Assembly (NCBI RefSeq): GCF_945957345.1
Contig: NZ_CAMFKW010000031.1
Span: 1 to 64,000, forward strand
From: an uncultured Allobosea sp.
Lineage (GTDB): Bacteria > Pseudomonadota > Alphaproteobacteria > Rhizobiales > Beijerinckiaceae
Reading direction: 5' to 3'
DNA length: 64,000 nt
Positions 25,490 to 35,634 of the stretch are shown here, in pieces. Made by a program: the position numbers and the translations under genes. The notes under the pieces are model-generated. The model saw nothing but the letters and a program-made list of their open reading frames with translations, did no database searches and had not been told where the DNA came from. The first letter of the stretch is position 1, and each line of letters opens with the position of its first letter.

Positions 25490-26397
25490 ATAATGGGCCG
25501 GCGAGGCAGACCGGCATCGGCGACCGGCTTCGTCATCATCAGCAGGTTGCGCGCGAGCGGCGCCACGGGCTGTCGGTCCGCGACGATCAGGCCGATCGTG
25601 CGTTGTGCCTCGGGCTCGACCAGCGACAGCGCCTTCGTGCCGAGCGGCACGCCGAAGAACTCCAGCAATTGCAGCGAGACGATGCTGGCGACGCCCTGGA
25701 TGCCGGCATGCGAACAGAGGTTGAAGATCGAGTTGGTCTCGATGGACGGGCGCGGCGCGGTGCCGACCGAGCGGAAGATGCCGTCGATGATGCGCCGGTT
25801 CTGCATGTCGCCGGTGAGCAGGCAGAGCTTCTGTTCGGCCGCTTCGGCCCAGGTGATCGCGTCGCGCGCGCCGAACGGCCCGTCTTCGCGCGTCAGCAGC
25901 ACATAGGATTCCTGGTAGATCGGCTTCGAGATCACCCGGTCGAGCGGCTCGTTGTCGAGGTAGGTCAGGCCGACATCGAGCTCGAAATCGTCGATGCCCT
26001 GCTGGATTTCCTGCGAGGTCAACGACAGCACGGTCAGCGACACCGCGGGATAGCGCTCGGAGAACGGCGCGGTGATATGGGCGATCATCGGCAGCGCGGT
26101 CGGGATCGCGCCGAGCCTGATACGGCCGGAGACGCCCTCGCGCAGTTCGGCGATCGAATCCTTCATCACCTCGGCCTCGGCCAGGATGCGCCGGGCATGG
26201 GCGAGCACGACCTCGCCCTCCTTGGTGAAGCCCTGGAAGCGCCGCCCGCGCTCGACGATCATCACGCCGAGCTCCTCCTCGAGCTGCACGATCGCGGCCG
26301 AGAGCGTCGGCTGCGAGACATGGCAGGCCTCGGCCGCGCGGCGGAAGTGCTTTTCGCGGGCGAGCGCGTCGAGATAGACGAGTTGGCGAATGATCAT
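25483..26397 (-). CDS. LysR family regulator of the formate dehydrogenase operon (FdsR-like)
   Basis: 304 residues from MIIRQLVYLDALAREKHF; ATG 26397 gives the normal LysR N-terminus, while the track start adds 38 unlike residues. The HTH is at residues 18-37 (FRRAAEACHVSQPTLSAAI), followed by a linker helix and the two-lobed effector domain. It lies directly upstream of fdsG on the same strand, as LysR genes do in other fds operons. Control of the operon through the two GATAG-N7-CTATC sites is inferred. Confidence 0.9.
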   Translation of the reverse strand: MIIRQLVYLDALAREKHFRRAAEACHVSQPTLSAAIVQLEEELGVMIVERGRRFQGFTKEGEVVLAHARRILAEAEVMKDSIAELREGVSGRIRLGAIPTALPMIAHITAPFSERYPAVSLTVLSLTSQEIQQGIDDFELDVGLTYLDNEPLDRVISKPIYQESYVLLTREDGPFGARDAITWAEAAEQKLCLLTGDMQNRRIIDGIFRSVGTAPRPSIETNSIFNLCSHAGIQGVASIVSLQLLEFFGVPLGTKALSLVEPEAQRTIGLIVADRQPVAPLARNLLMMTKPVADAGLPRRPIIR

Positions 26398-26606
26398 GGC
26401 GTCGTGTCGGCTGCGGTATCGGTCACCGCCGGCGCGAGCATCGGCAGCTTGCGCGGGCGATGCAAGCGCGGCGGTTGCATTCCTGCAAACAACCTGTTGC
26501 TGGAGCGGCAACGCCTGGAGAATTGCGCTGCGGCAATCCCGACCCTAACTCCCGGAGGCCGGGATGGCCGGCAGGCAACAGGCCGCCTCGCGGCCTCGGG
26601 ATGATC

Positions 26607-27638
26607 ATGGCACAGGAACTGGAATTCGGGCTCGACACCTTCGGCGACGTCACCAACGGGGCGGACGGCAAGCCGCTGCCGCATGCGCAGGTGATCCGCA
26701 ATCTCGTCGAGGAAGCCGTCCTGGCCGACGAGATCGGCATCGATTTCATCGGCGTCGGCGAGCATCACCGTGCCGATTTCGCGGTGTCCTCGCCGGAGAC
26801 GGTGCTGGCCGGCATGGCCACGCGCACCAGCCGGATCAAGCTCGGCTCGGCCGTGACCGTGCTGAGCTCGGACGATCCGATCCGCGTCTTCCAGCGCTTC
26901 TCGACGGTCGATGCGCTCTCGAACGGGCGCGCCGAGGTCATCCTGGGCAGGGGCTCCTTCACCGAGTCCTTCCCGCTCTTCGGGCTCGACCTGCGCGATT
27001 ACGAGAAGCTGTTCGAGGAGAAGCTCGACCTCTTCGCCGGCCTGCTGCCGCAGGAGCCGCTGACCTGGCAGGGCTCGATCCGCCCGCCGCTGAAGGATCA
27101 GCTGGTCTATCCGCCGGTGGAGAATGGTCCGCTCAAGACCTGGATCGGCGTCGGCGGCAGCCCGGAATCGGTGGTGCGCGCGGTGCGCTACGACCTGCCC
27201 TTGATGCTCGCCATCATCGGCGGCGACCCGCTGCGCTTCAAGCCGTTCGTGGACCTTTACCACCGCGCCTATGGCCAGATCGGCAAGCCGGCGAAGCCCG
27301 TCGGCGTGCACTCGCCGGGCTATGTCGCGGCGACCGACGAGCAGGCCAGGGAGGAGTTCTTCCCGGCCTTCAAGGCCAACCGCGACCGGATCGGAGCCGA
27401 GCGCGGCTGGCCGCCGATGAGCCGCGAGGATTTCGAGCAGGAGGTCGCGCGCGGCTCGCTCTATCTCGGCGCGCCCGAGACGGTGGCCCACAAGATCGCC
27501 GCGACGGCCAAGGGGCTGGGCATCGCCCGCTTCCAGCTCAAGTACAGCGCCGGCCCGCTGGAGCATGAGAAGGCGATGGAGTGCATCCGGCTCTACGGTG
27601 AGAAGGTCGTGCCGCTGGTGCGGGAGATGCTGGCTTAA
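26607..27638 (+). CDS. Luciferase-like (LLM class) flavin-dependent oxidoreductase
   Basis: 343 residues from MAQELEFGLDTFGDV; an in-frame ATG at 26601 is also possible. The track start at 26460 adds a leader with no likeness to the family. The bacterial luciferase-like TIM barrel shows EEAVLADEIGIDFIGVGEHHRADFAVSSP, TSRIKLGSAVTVLSSDDPIRVFQ, GRAEVILGRGSFTES and a C-terminal SLYLGAPETVAHKI. Such enzymes use reduced FMN to oxygenate a small molecule or reduce it with F420. The substrate is unknown. It is divergent from the LysR gene and followed by a family A repeat. Confidence 0.88.
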   Translation: MAQELEFGLDTFGDVTNGADGKPLPHAQVIRNLVEEAVLADEIGIDFIGVGEHHRADFAVSSPETVLAGMATRTSRIKLGSAVTVLSSDDPIRVFQRFSTVDALSNGRAEVILGRGSFTESFPLFGLDLRDYEKLFEEKLDLFAGLLPQEPLTWQGSIRPPLKDQLVYPPVENGPLKTWIGVGGSPESVVRAVRYDLPLMLAIIGGDPLRFKPFVDLYHRAYGQIGKPAKPVGVHSPGYVAATDEQAREEFFPAFKANRDRIGAERGWPPMSREDFEQEVARGSLYLGAPETVAHKIAATAKGLGIARFQLKYSAGPLEHEKAMECIRLYGEKVVPLVREMLA

Positions 27639-27654
27639 GGGCTCCGTCACATCG

Positions 27655-27746
27655 TCATGGTCGGGCTTGTCCCGACCATTCACGTCTTCATTCCTCCAAC
27701 GCGGGTTCAAGACGTGGATGCTCGCCACAAGGGCGAGCATGACGGT
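27655..27746. repeat. Palindromic intergenic repeat, family A, copy 3
   Basis: It opens GTCATGGTCGGGCTTGTCC and closes GCCACAAGGGCGAGCATGAC, with TTCAAGACGTGGATGC in the second arm. It lies between the convergent LLM and Lrp genes. Confidence 0.85.
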
Positions 27747-27754
27747 GGCGGCGA

Positions 27755-28252
27755 CTATCCCACCACCTTCAGCGGATCGACCGACAGCGTCCGCTTCAGC
27801 GCCCTCAGTCCGAACGTCGTCCGCGTCTGGCGGACGCCGGGAATGCGGTAGATCGTTCCGCGCAGGAAGCGCTCGTAATGGTCGGTGCCGCTGACCACGA
27901 CCTTGGCGAGATAGTCGTATTCGCCGGTGACGAGATGCGCCTCGACCACCTCCGGCGCCCGACTCAGCGCTTCGCCGCACTGGTCCAGCACCTGATCGTC
28001 ATGCTTGTCGAGCGTGATCTCGACGAAGACGATATTGTTGTAGCCGAGCGCCTTGTGGTCGAGCAGCGCGACATATTTCTCGATCGCACCGGACTCCTCC
28101 AGGCGCTTCACCCGCGTCCAGCAGGGGGAAGGCGAAAGCCCGACCTTCTCGGCCAGCGCCTGCGTCGTCAGCCGCCCGTCATCCCGCAACGCAGCGAGAA
28201 TCTTGCGATCGATCAGATCGAGAGCAGGACCGTTCTGGCTCTTTTTGTTCAT
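27755..28252 (-). CDS. Lrp/AsnC family regulator (BkdR-like)
   Basis: 165 residues from MNKKSQNGPALDLID; the track start at 28420 crosses the divergent promoter region. The N-terminal HTH is LDLIDRKILAALRDDGR ... SPSPCWTRVKRLEESG, and the C-terminal RAM domain follows with VEAHLVTGEYDYLAKVV, typical of amino-acid-sensing Lrp proteins. It is transcribed away from the branched-chain oxoacid dehydrogenase operon, 228 bases away, as BkdR is in other bacteria. The effector is likely a branched-chain amino acid (inference). Confidence 0.92.
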   Translation of the reverse strand: MNKKSQNGPALDLIDRKILAALRDDGRLTTQALAEKVGLSPSPCWTRVKRLEESGAIEKYVALLDHKALGYNNIVFVEITLDKHDDQVLDQCGEALSRAPEVVEAHLVTGEYDYLAKVVVSGTDHYERFLRGTIYRIPGVRQTRTTFGLRALKRTLSVDPLKVVG

Positions 28253-28261
28253 CGGGTGATC

Positions 28262-28272
28262 ATTCTGAGAAT
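28262..28272. promoter_or_regulatory. Possible Lrp/BkdR binding palindrome
   Basis: ATTCT-G-AGAAT, an exact 11-base palindrome 10 bases upstream of the Lrp gene start and inside the divergent promoter region. The surrounding 60 bases are AT-rich. The motif is short, so this is only suggestive. Confidence 0.35.
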
Positions 28273-28465
28273 TGGCTATATTGCAGTCGTTTCTTCTGCC
28301 TGATTTCGCCCTTGTCGGCAAATTCGGAATGAACCTCCGAACCGTCCCCGCTAGCGTTGGTTGCAAGGGGAACGATCGCCGGCCGGCTGTGCGTCCTGCT
28401 GCATCTCTGAAGAGCGCCACAGGCGCTTGCGGGATGCGCGCGAAGGCGAAATGCTGGTGGCGTAA

Positions 28466-29740
<1,275 letters not shown>

Positions 29741-29744
29741 CGCG

Positions 29745-30761
29745 ATGGCCAGGATGACGATGATCGAGGCGATCCGTTCCGCCATGGACGTCTCCATGGG
29801 CCGTGACGACGATGTCGTGGTCTTCGGCGAGGATGTCGGCTTCTTCGGCGGCGTCTTCCGCTGCACCCATGGGCTGCAGCAGAAATACGGCGTCTCGCGC
29901 TGCTTTGACGCGCCGATCAGCGAATCCGGTATCGTCGGCACGGCGATCGGCATGGCGGCCTACGGGCTGAAGCCCTGCGTCGAGATCCAGTTTGCCGACT
30001 ACATGTACCCGGCCTACGACCAGATCGTCTCCGAAGCCGCGCGGCTGCGCTATCGCTCGGCCGGCGACTTCACCTGCCCGATGGTGATCCGCATGCCGAC
30101 CGGTGGCGGCATCTTCGGCGGCCAGACCCACAGCCAGAGCCCGGAAGCGCTCTTCACCCATGTCTCGGGGCTGAAGACCATCGTCCCCTCCAATCCCTAC
30201 GACGCCAAGGGCCTGCTGATTTCGGCCATCGAGGACCCCGATCCGGTGATCTTCCTCGAGCCGAAGCGGCTCTATAACGGCCCCTTCGACGGCCATTACG
30301 ATCGGCCGGTCACGGCCTGGTCGAAGCATGAGCTCTCCGAGGTGCCGGATGGCCACTATACCGTGCCGCTCGGCAAGGCGGTGACGCGGCGCGAGGGCTC
30401 GGCCGTCACCATTCTCGCCTACGGCACCATGGTCCATGTCGCTTTGGCGGCGGCCGAGGACACCGGCATCGATGCCGAAGTCATCGACCTGCGCACCCTC
30501 GTCCCGCTCGATCTCGAAGCGATCGTCGCTTCGGTCGAGAAAACCGGCCGCTGCATCGTGCTGCATGAGGCGACGCTGACGTCGGGGTTTGGCGGGGAGC
30601 TGGCCGCGCTGGTGCAGGAGCACTGCTTCTACCATCTGGAGGCGCCGGTGATGCGCGTCACCGGCTGGGATACGCCCTATCCGCATGCGCAGGAATGGGA
30701 CTATTTCCCCGGGCCCGCCCGCCTCGGACAGGCGCTGCGCGACATCATGGAGGCACGCTGA
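29745..30761 (+). CDS. bkdA2: Branched-chain 2-oxoacid dehydrogenase E1 beta subunit
   Basis: 338 residues starting MARMTMIEAIRSAMD at ATG 29745, four bases after the E1 alpha stop; the track ORF begins earlier in a shadow frame. Key blocks are VVVFGEDVGFFGGVFRCT, FDAPISESGIVGTAIG, EIQFADYMYPAYDQIVSEAA and the C-terminal transketolase fold with VIDLRTLVPLD. It forms the E1 heterotetramer with the alpha subunit. Its TGA overlaps the E2 start (TGATG). Confidence 0.96.
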   Translation: MARMTMIEAIRSAMDVSMGRDDDVVVFGEDVGFFGGVFRCTHGLQQKYGVSRCFDAPISESGIVGTAIGMAAYGLKPCVEIQFADYMYPAYDQIVSEAARLRYRSAGDFTCPMVIRMPTGGGIFGGQTHSQSPEALFTHVSGLKTIVPSNPYDAKGLLISAIEDPDPVIFLEPKRLYNGPFDGHYDRPVTAWSKHELSEVPDGHYTVPLGKAVTRREGSAVTILAYGTMVHVALAAAEDTGIDAEVIDLRTLVPLDLEAIVASVEKTGRCIVLHEATLTSGFGGELAALVQEHCFYHLEAPVMRVTGWDTPYPHAQEWDYFPGPARLGQALRDIMEAR

Positions 30762-32134
30762 TGGCCGAGCGCATCATCAAGCTGCCGGATGTCGGCGAAG
30801 GCATCGCGGAAGCCGAACTCGTCGAGTGGCACGTCAAAATCGGCGACATCGTCCGCGAGGACGACCTGATTGCGGCCGTGATGACCGACAAGGCGACGGT
30901 CGAGATTCCCTCGCCGGTCGAGGGCGAGGTGACCTGGGTCGGCGCCGAGGTCGGCGACACCGTCGCGATCGGCTCGGCTCTGGTGAAGCTCAAGGTCGCG
31001 GGCGAGGGCGAGCAGGCCCCCGACACCGCGACTGGCAATCTCAGCCCTCATCCTGAGGAGCCGCGCAGCGGCGTCTCGAAGGATGTTCCAGAAGGTTCCC
31101 GAGCCTCCACGGCCATCCTTCGAGACGCCGTTCCCAAGGGAACGGCTCCTCAGGATGAGGGCTCGCGGAGTGGTCCGCGTGCGCCCGCCAAGCCAGTTGC
31201 CCCACCTCCGCCGCCGAAGCCGGCCCGCGCCTCTGCCGCCCCCGCCCAGCGCCGCGCGCCGGGCGAGAAGCCGCTGGCCTCGCCGGCCGTGCGCCTCAAG
31301 GCGCGCGAGGCCGGGATCGATCTGCGCCAGGTGCCGGGCACTGGCCCGGCCAACCGCATCACCCATGAGGACATCGACGCCTTCCTGCTGCGCGGCCCGG
31401 AGCCGGCCCGTGGCGGCGGGCTCGTCGAGCAGAGCGCCGTCACCGAGGTCAAGGTCGTCGGCCTGCGCCGCCGCATCGCCGAGAAGATGGCGCTGTCGAA
31501 ATCGCGCATCCCGCACATCACCATCGTCGAGGAGGTGAATGTCTCAGCCCTGGAGGACCTGCGCGCGACGCTGAACAAGAAGCCGACGCCGGAGCGGCCG
31601 AAGCTGACGCTGCTGCCCTTCCTGATGCGGGCCATGGTCAAGGCGCTCGCCGAGCAGCCGGCGTTGAACGCACTCTATGACGACGAGGCCGGCATCGTGC
31701 GCCAGCATGCCGCGATCAATATCGGGATCGCCACGCAGACGCCGACCGGCCTGATCGTGCCTGTGGTGAAGCATGCCGAGGCGCGCGATCTCTGGGGCTG
31801 CGGCATCGAGCTCGCCCGCCTCGCCGAGCGCGGCCGGCAGGGCAACGCGACCCGCGACGAGCTGACCGGTTCGACCATCACCATCACCTCGCTCGGCGCG
31901 CTCGGCGGCATCGCGACGACGCCGGTGATCAACTACCCGGAAGTCGCCATCGTCGGCGTCAACAAGATGGTCGTGCGCCCGGTCTGGGACGGCACGACTT
32001 TCGTGCCGCGCAAGATGATGCACCTCTCCTCCAGCTTCGACCACCGCGTCATCGATGGCTGGGACGCCGCCGTCTTCGTGCAGCGGCTGAAGGAGCTGCT
32101 GGAGAACCCGGCCACGCTCTTCGTGGACATCTGA
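30761..32134 (+). CDS. bkdB: Branched-chain 2-oxoacid dehydrogenase E2 (dihydrolipoyl acyltransferase) with a palindrome-derived linker
   Basis: 457 residues from MAERIIKLPDVGEG. Lipoyl domain 1-80 with the lipoylated Lys44 in MTDKATVEI; peripheral subunit-binding domain around 180-215 (ASPAVRLKAREAGIDL); catalytic domain to the end with SSSFDHRVIDGWDAA. It moves the acyl group from E1 to CoA. The linker between the lipoyl and E1/E3-binding domains is unusual: residues about 95-135 (HPEEPRSGVSKDV, then AILRDAVPKGTAPQDEG) are the translation of a family B palindromic repeat. After it comes a normal Pro/Ala-rich linker. The frame is intact through the repeat. Confidence 0.95.
   Translation: MAERIIKLPDVGEGIAEAELVEWHVKIGDIVREDDLIAAVMTDKATVEIPSPVEGEVTWVGAEVGDTVAIGSALVKLKVAGEGEQAPDTATGNLSPHPEEPRSGVSKDVPEGSRASTAILRDAVPKGTAPQDEGSRSGPRAPAKPVAPPPPPKPARASAAPAQRRAPGEKPLASPAVRLKAREAGIDLRQVPGTGPANRITHEDIDAFLLRGPEPARGGGLVEQSAVTEVKVVGLRRRIAEKMALSKSRIPHITIVEEVNVSALEDLRATLNKKPTPERPKLTLLPFLMRAMVKALAEQPALNALYDDEAGIVRQHAAINIGIATQTPTGLIVPVVKHAEARDLWGCGIELARLAERGRQGNATRDELTGSTITITSLGALGGIATTPVINYPEVAIVGVNKMVVRPVWDGTTFVPRKMMHLSSSFDHRVIDGWDAAVFVQRLKELLENPATLFVDI
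31043..31163. repeat. Palindromic repeat, family B, inside the E2 coding sequence
   Basis: 121 bases with a perfect 21-base terminal inverted repeat (AGCCCTCATCCTGAGGAGC at the left, complement at the right) and the inner pair GCGTCTCGAAGGAT / ATCCTTCGAGACGC. It is the same element as the intergenic copy at 3442-3569, lies wholly inside the E2 linker and keeps the reading frame open. Confidence 0.92.
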
Positions 32135-32143
32135 GGGCGCGCC

Positions 32144-33556
32144 ATGACGGACATCACCTGCAAGCTCCTCGTCATCGGCGCCGGCCCCGGCGGCTATGTC
32201 TGCGCCATCCGCGCTGGCCAGCTCGGCATCGACACCGTCATCGTCGAGAGCACCAAGCTCGGCGGGTCCTGCCTCAATGTCGGCTGCATTCCCTCCAAGG
32301 CGATGATCCATGTCGCCGAGGAGTTCGAGAAAGCCGCGGAAGCCGCTGCCGGCAAGACGCCTTTCGGCCTGACCGCGGCCGAGCCGAAGCTCGACCTGAA
32401 GCAGGCGGTGGCCTGGAAGGACGGCATCGTCCAGCGCCTTAACAACGGCGTCGCCGGCCTGCTGCGCAAGGCCAAGGTCAAGATCGTCCATGGCAAGGCC
32501 CGCTTCCGCGACGGCAAGACCGTCGTGGTCGAGACCGAGACCGGCCCGAAGACGATCCAGGCCGAGGCCATCGTCATTGCGACCGGCTCGGCCCCGGTCG
32601 AACTGCCCTTCCTGCCCTTCGGCGGCAACGTGATCTCCTCGACCGGCGCGCTGGCATTGACCGAGGTTCCGAAGCGCCTTGTCGTGGTCGGCGGCGGCTA
32701 TATCGGGCTGGAGCTCGGCACCGCCTTCGCCAAGCTCGGCGCCAAGGTCACGGTCGTCGAGGCGCAGGACAAGATCCTGCCGCTCTACGATGCCGAGCTC
32801 ACCGGCCCGATCTCCAAACGCCTGACCGCGCTCGGCGTCGAGGTGCTGACGGGCGCCAAGGCGCTCGGGCCGACGCCCAAGGGCGCCGCGCAGAAGGGTG
32901 ACGGCCTGCGCATCGAGACGGCGGACGGCAAGGAGCGCAGCCTGCCGGCCGACAAGATCCTGGTCACGGTCGGCCGCAAGCCGGTGACCGACGGTCTCGG
33001 GCTCGAAAATCTCGTGCTCGACATGGATGGCCGCTTCATCCGCATCGGCGAGCGCTGCGAGACCGCGATGCGCGGCATCTATGCCATCGGTGACGTCACC
33101 GGCGAGCCGATGCTGGCGCATCGCGCCATGGCGCAGGGCGAGATGGTGGCGGAGATCGTTGCCAGCCTGCCGCGTGCCTGGGACAAGCGCGGCATCGCGG
33201 CGATCTGCTTCACCGATCCCGAAATCGTCTCGGTCGGCCTCTCGCCGGATGAGGCCAAGCGGGCCGGGCACGAGCTGAAGATCGGCCAGTTCCCCTTCGC
33301 CGCCAATGGCCGGGCCATGACGCGCCATGGCGAGGCCGGCTTCGTGCGCGTCGTCGCACAGGCCGGCAGCGATCTGGTGCTCGGCATCCAGGCGGTCGGG
33401 CAAGGCGTCTCGGAATTGTCGGCTGCCTTCGGGCTCGCGATCGAGATGGGCGCGACCTTGCAGGACATTGCCGGCACGATCCACGCCCATCCGACCCTGG
33501 GCGAGGCCTTCCCGGAGGCCGCAATGAAGGCACTCGGTCACGCGCTGCATATCTGA
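32144..33556 (+). CDS. lpdA: Dihydrolipoyl dehydrogenase (E3)
   Basis: 470 residues. The FAD site is VIGAGPGGYVCAIRAGQLG, the redox disulfide is GGSCLNVGCIPSK (Cys43, Cys48), the NAD site is VVVGGGYIGLELGTAF, and the C-terminal dimer-interface catalytic dyad is in HAHPTLGEAFPE. It reoxidises the lipoyl group of E2 and makes NADH. It starts nine bases after the E2 stop and closes the bkd operon, so it is probably the E3 dedicated to this complex. Confidence 0.96.
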   Translation: MTDITCKLLVIGAGPGGYVCAIRAGQLGIDTVIVESTKLGGSCLNVGCIPSKAMIHVAEEFEKAAEAAAGKTPFGLTAAEPKLDLKQAVAWKDGIVQRLNNGVAGLLRKAKVKIVHGKARFRDGKTVVVETETGPKTIQAEAIVIATGSAPVELPFLPFGGNVISSTGALALTEVPKRLVVVGGGYIGLELGTAFAKLGAKVTVVEAQDKILPLYDAELTGPISKRLTALGVEVLTGAKALGPTPKGAAQKGDGLRIETADGKERSLPADKILVTVGRKPVTDGLGLENLVLDMDGRFIRIGERCETAMRGIYAIGDVTGEPMLAHRAMAQGEMVAEIVASLPRAWDKRGIAAICFTDPEIVSVGLSPDEAKRAGHELKIGQFPFAANGRAMTRHGEAGFVRVVAQAGSDLVLGIQAVGQGVSELSAAFGLAIEMGATLQDIAGTIHAHPTLGEAFPEAAMKALGHALHI

Positions 33557-33595
33557 GCGCTGCCCGCGACCGATCCGCGCAGGCAGCCAGCTAAG

Positions 33596-33623
33596 ATGCA
33601 TACAATCTTGACATTGTCTGCAT
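33596..33623. promoter_or_regulatory. Palindromic operator-like site upstream of the DUF983 gene
   Basis: ATGCATACAAT and ATTGTcTGCAT form an 11-base inverted repeat with one mismatch around a six-base spacer that contains TTGAC. It lies about 60 bases before the DUF983 start. The half-site GCATACAAT is also found in the operator region at 7845, so a related GntR-type regulator could bind. Confidence 0.5.
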
Positions 33624-33681
33624 CGAGAGCGATCTGAGGGGCGACGCCGAACGAGCGGCGCCGTCCTGAGGAGATCATTCC

Positions 33682-34089
33682 ATGTCCGGCGAGCACTGGC
33701 CGCCACTCTCTCCGCTCAAGACCGGCCTGCGCGGCCGCTGCCCGCGCTGTGGGCAGGGCAAGATGTTCGAAGGCTTCCTGAAGCTGAAGCCGAAATGCGA
33801 GAATTGCGGCCTGGATTATTCCTTCGCCGATCCCGCGGATGGTCCAGCCTTCTTCGTGATGATGTTCGTCTGCATCCCGGCCGCGGCCTTCCCGCTCTGG
33901 CTGGAATTGACCTACAACCCGCCGACCTGGGTGCATCTGGTCACGACGCTGCCGCTGATCCTGCTGACCTGCATCCCGCCCTTGCAGCCGCTCAAGGGCT
34001 GGCTGGTCGCCTCGCAATATTTCCACAAGGCCGAGGAGGGCCGGCTTGCCCGTCCGGTGCCGCAGGATAAGCCGGTCGCTTCAAGCTGA
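33682..34089 (+). CDS. DUF983 family membrane protein
   Basis: 135 residues. The N-terminal zinc ribbon has CPRCG and CENCG (Cys20, 23, 39, 42), followed by DPADGPAFFVMMFV and two membrane segments (about 53-72 and 80-98). That layout is diagnostic for DUF983, found widely in alphaproteobacteria, often near respiratory genes. Its function is not known. It is a single gene downstream of the bkd operon and convergent with the MocR gene. Confidence 0.9.
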   Translation: MSGEHWPPLSPLKTGLRGRCPRCGQGKMFEGFLKLKPKCENCGLDYSFADPADGPAFFVMMFVCIPAAAFPLWLELTYNPPTWVHLVTTLPLILLTCIPPLQPLKGWLVASQYFHKAEEGRLARPVPQDKPVASS

Positions 34090-34103
34090 GCTCATCGGCG
34101 CGC

Positions 34104-35483
34104 TCAGCCTCCGTCGCGGATCAATCCGGCGAGCAGGCTGAGTGCTTCCGCCAATCGCGCTCGCTCGGGGATCGCGCCAAGCGCGATCCGGATCGCATCT
34201 GGCGCCACGCCAGCCGAACTGAACGCATCCGCAGCCATCACGCCGAGCCCGGCCTCGCGAGCCCGCTCGATCAAACGGTCGCGCGCCCAATGTGCAGGCA
34301 GAGGCTGCCAGGCATGCAGGGCATATGGGTGGGCCTGCATCGTCTCGGGCAAAATCTCTCTCGCCAGCGACTGCCGCTCGGCCGCCTCGCGCCGCACGCC
34401 TTCCAGTAGATCTCTCGCTACGCCGATCTTGACCCAATGCGCAGCGAGCGCCGTCAGCAGAGGTGCGGGCATCAGGGCCGTCGCGCGCAGTGCGGCAAGG
34501 AAGGGGGCGCTGTCGACCCCTTCCGGCATGACGACGAAGGCTGTGCGCAGGCCGGGCGTCAGCACCTTCGACAAGGTCGCGATATGCCAGGTCCGCTCCG
34601 GCGCCAGGGCGGCAAGAGGCGCGGGCGCGTCCCCCGCGAGCAGGCTGTAAGGGTCGTCCTCGATCAGGATGAGATCGCGGCGCCGAGCGACCGCGACAAG
34701 CTCCTGCCGACGCTGTTCCGGGATCGTGATGCAGGTCGGATTCTGCAATGTCGGCGTCAGGGCGAACAGCTTCGCCTTCGAACGACCAGCAGCTTCGTCG
34801 AGTGCGTCGGGCAAAGGACCGTCGGCATCATCGGCAACGGGCACCATCGAAAGCCCGCGCTGCCGCGCCGCGCCGATCAGGCCAGGATAGGTCAACGGCT
34901 CCGTCAGGATCGTGTCGCCGGGTCGGGCCAATAGCGAGAGCAGGGCATTGAGCCCTGTCTGGGCACCGGACGCCACGGCGATACGCTGCGGCGGAACCGC
35001 GCCCATCAGGGGCGCGAGCCAGGCCGCGCCGGCCGCGCGCTCGGCCAGCGAACCCGCGCCGCCATGATAGTTCATCAGCTGGTCGGCATCGCTGCGCGTC
35101 AGGATCTCGGCGATGCCGCGCTGCATCAGTTCGCCAAGCCGCAAGCCCTTCGGCGCCGGCGGGATGGTCATGCTGAGATCGAGCGGCGGCCCTTCCTGCT
35201 CCTGCCGTGCCGAGATGAAGGAGCCACGCCCCGTCACGGCATCGATCAGCCCGCGTTCTCGCGCCTCGCCGAAGGCGCGCGTCACCGTGGTGAGGTCGAC
35301 CGCGAGATGCTCGGCCAATTTACGCTGTGGTGGTAGGCGATCGCCTGGCCGGAGCAGCCCGCTTGCGACGGCCTGCTCAAGCTGAGCGACGATCTGCAGG
35401 TAGCGCGGCCCTGCAGTCGGATCGAGCTGGCCGGTCCAGTGAAGCCCGTCATCGCTGTCGGCCATCGCCAAGTTGATTTCCAT
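34104..35483 (-). CDS. MocR-type regulator (GntR HTH fused to aminotransferase domain)
   Basis: 459 residues from MEINLAMADSDDGLHW; ATG 35465 is also possible and the track start at 35792 runs across the divergent promoter. Residues about 25-95 are a GntR winged helix (LRPGDRLPPQRKLAEHLAVDLTTVTRAFGEARERG). The rest is a fold-type I aminotransferase-like domain with the PLP-binding lysine in IATLSKVLTPGLRTAF and IEDDPYSLL. MocR proteins sense PLP or an amino-acid adduct and usually control a divergent gene. Here that would be the Lrp gene at 35635. Confidence 0.9.
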   Translation of the reverse strand: MEINLAMADSDDGLHWTGQLDPTAGPRYLQIVAQLEQAVASGLLRPGDRLPPQRKLAEHLAVDLTTVTRAFGEARERGLIDAVTGRGSFISARQEQEGPPLDLSMTIPPAPKGLRLGELMQRGIAEILTRSDADQLMNYHGGAGSLAERAAGAAWLAPLMGAVPPQRIAVASGAQTGLNALLSLLARPGDTILTEPLTYPGLIGAARQRGLSMVPVADDADGPLPDALDEAAGRSKAKLFALTPTLQNPTCITIPEQRRQELVAVARRRDLILIEDDPYSLLAGDAPAPLAALAPERTWHIATLSKVLTPGLRTAFVVMPEGVDSAPFLAALRATALMPAPLLTALAAHWVKIGVARDLLEGVRREAAERQSLAREILPETMQAHPYALHAWQPLPAHWARDRLIERAREAGLGVMAADAFSSAGVAPDAIRIALGAIPERARLAEALSLLAGLIRDGG

Positions 35484-35634
35484 ACATTCGTTGGATTGTA
35501 GGTATCGCATAGCGCGGCTCGCTGGTTCGCACCAGAGGCATGACGTCTCTGCCATTCGCCGTCGCGGAGATGCTGGTGGTGGCGGGCTTCCTCTCCTGTC
35601 ATAGAGCGATTTCAGCCGGGACCGGAGACAAGGC

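Noticed and set aside
31544-33706. 720-residue minus ORF opposite E2/E3
   Set aside because: Antisense to intact E2 and dihydrolipoyl dehydrogenase genes.
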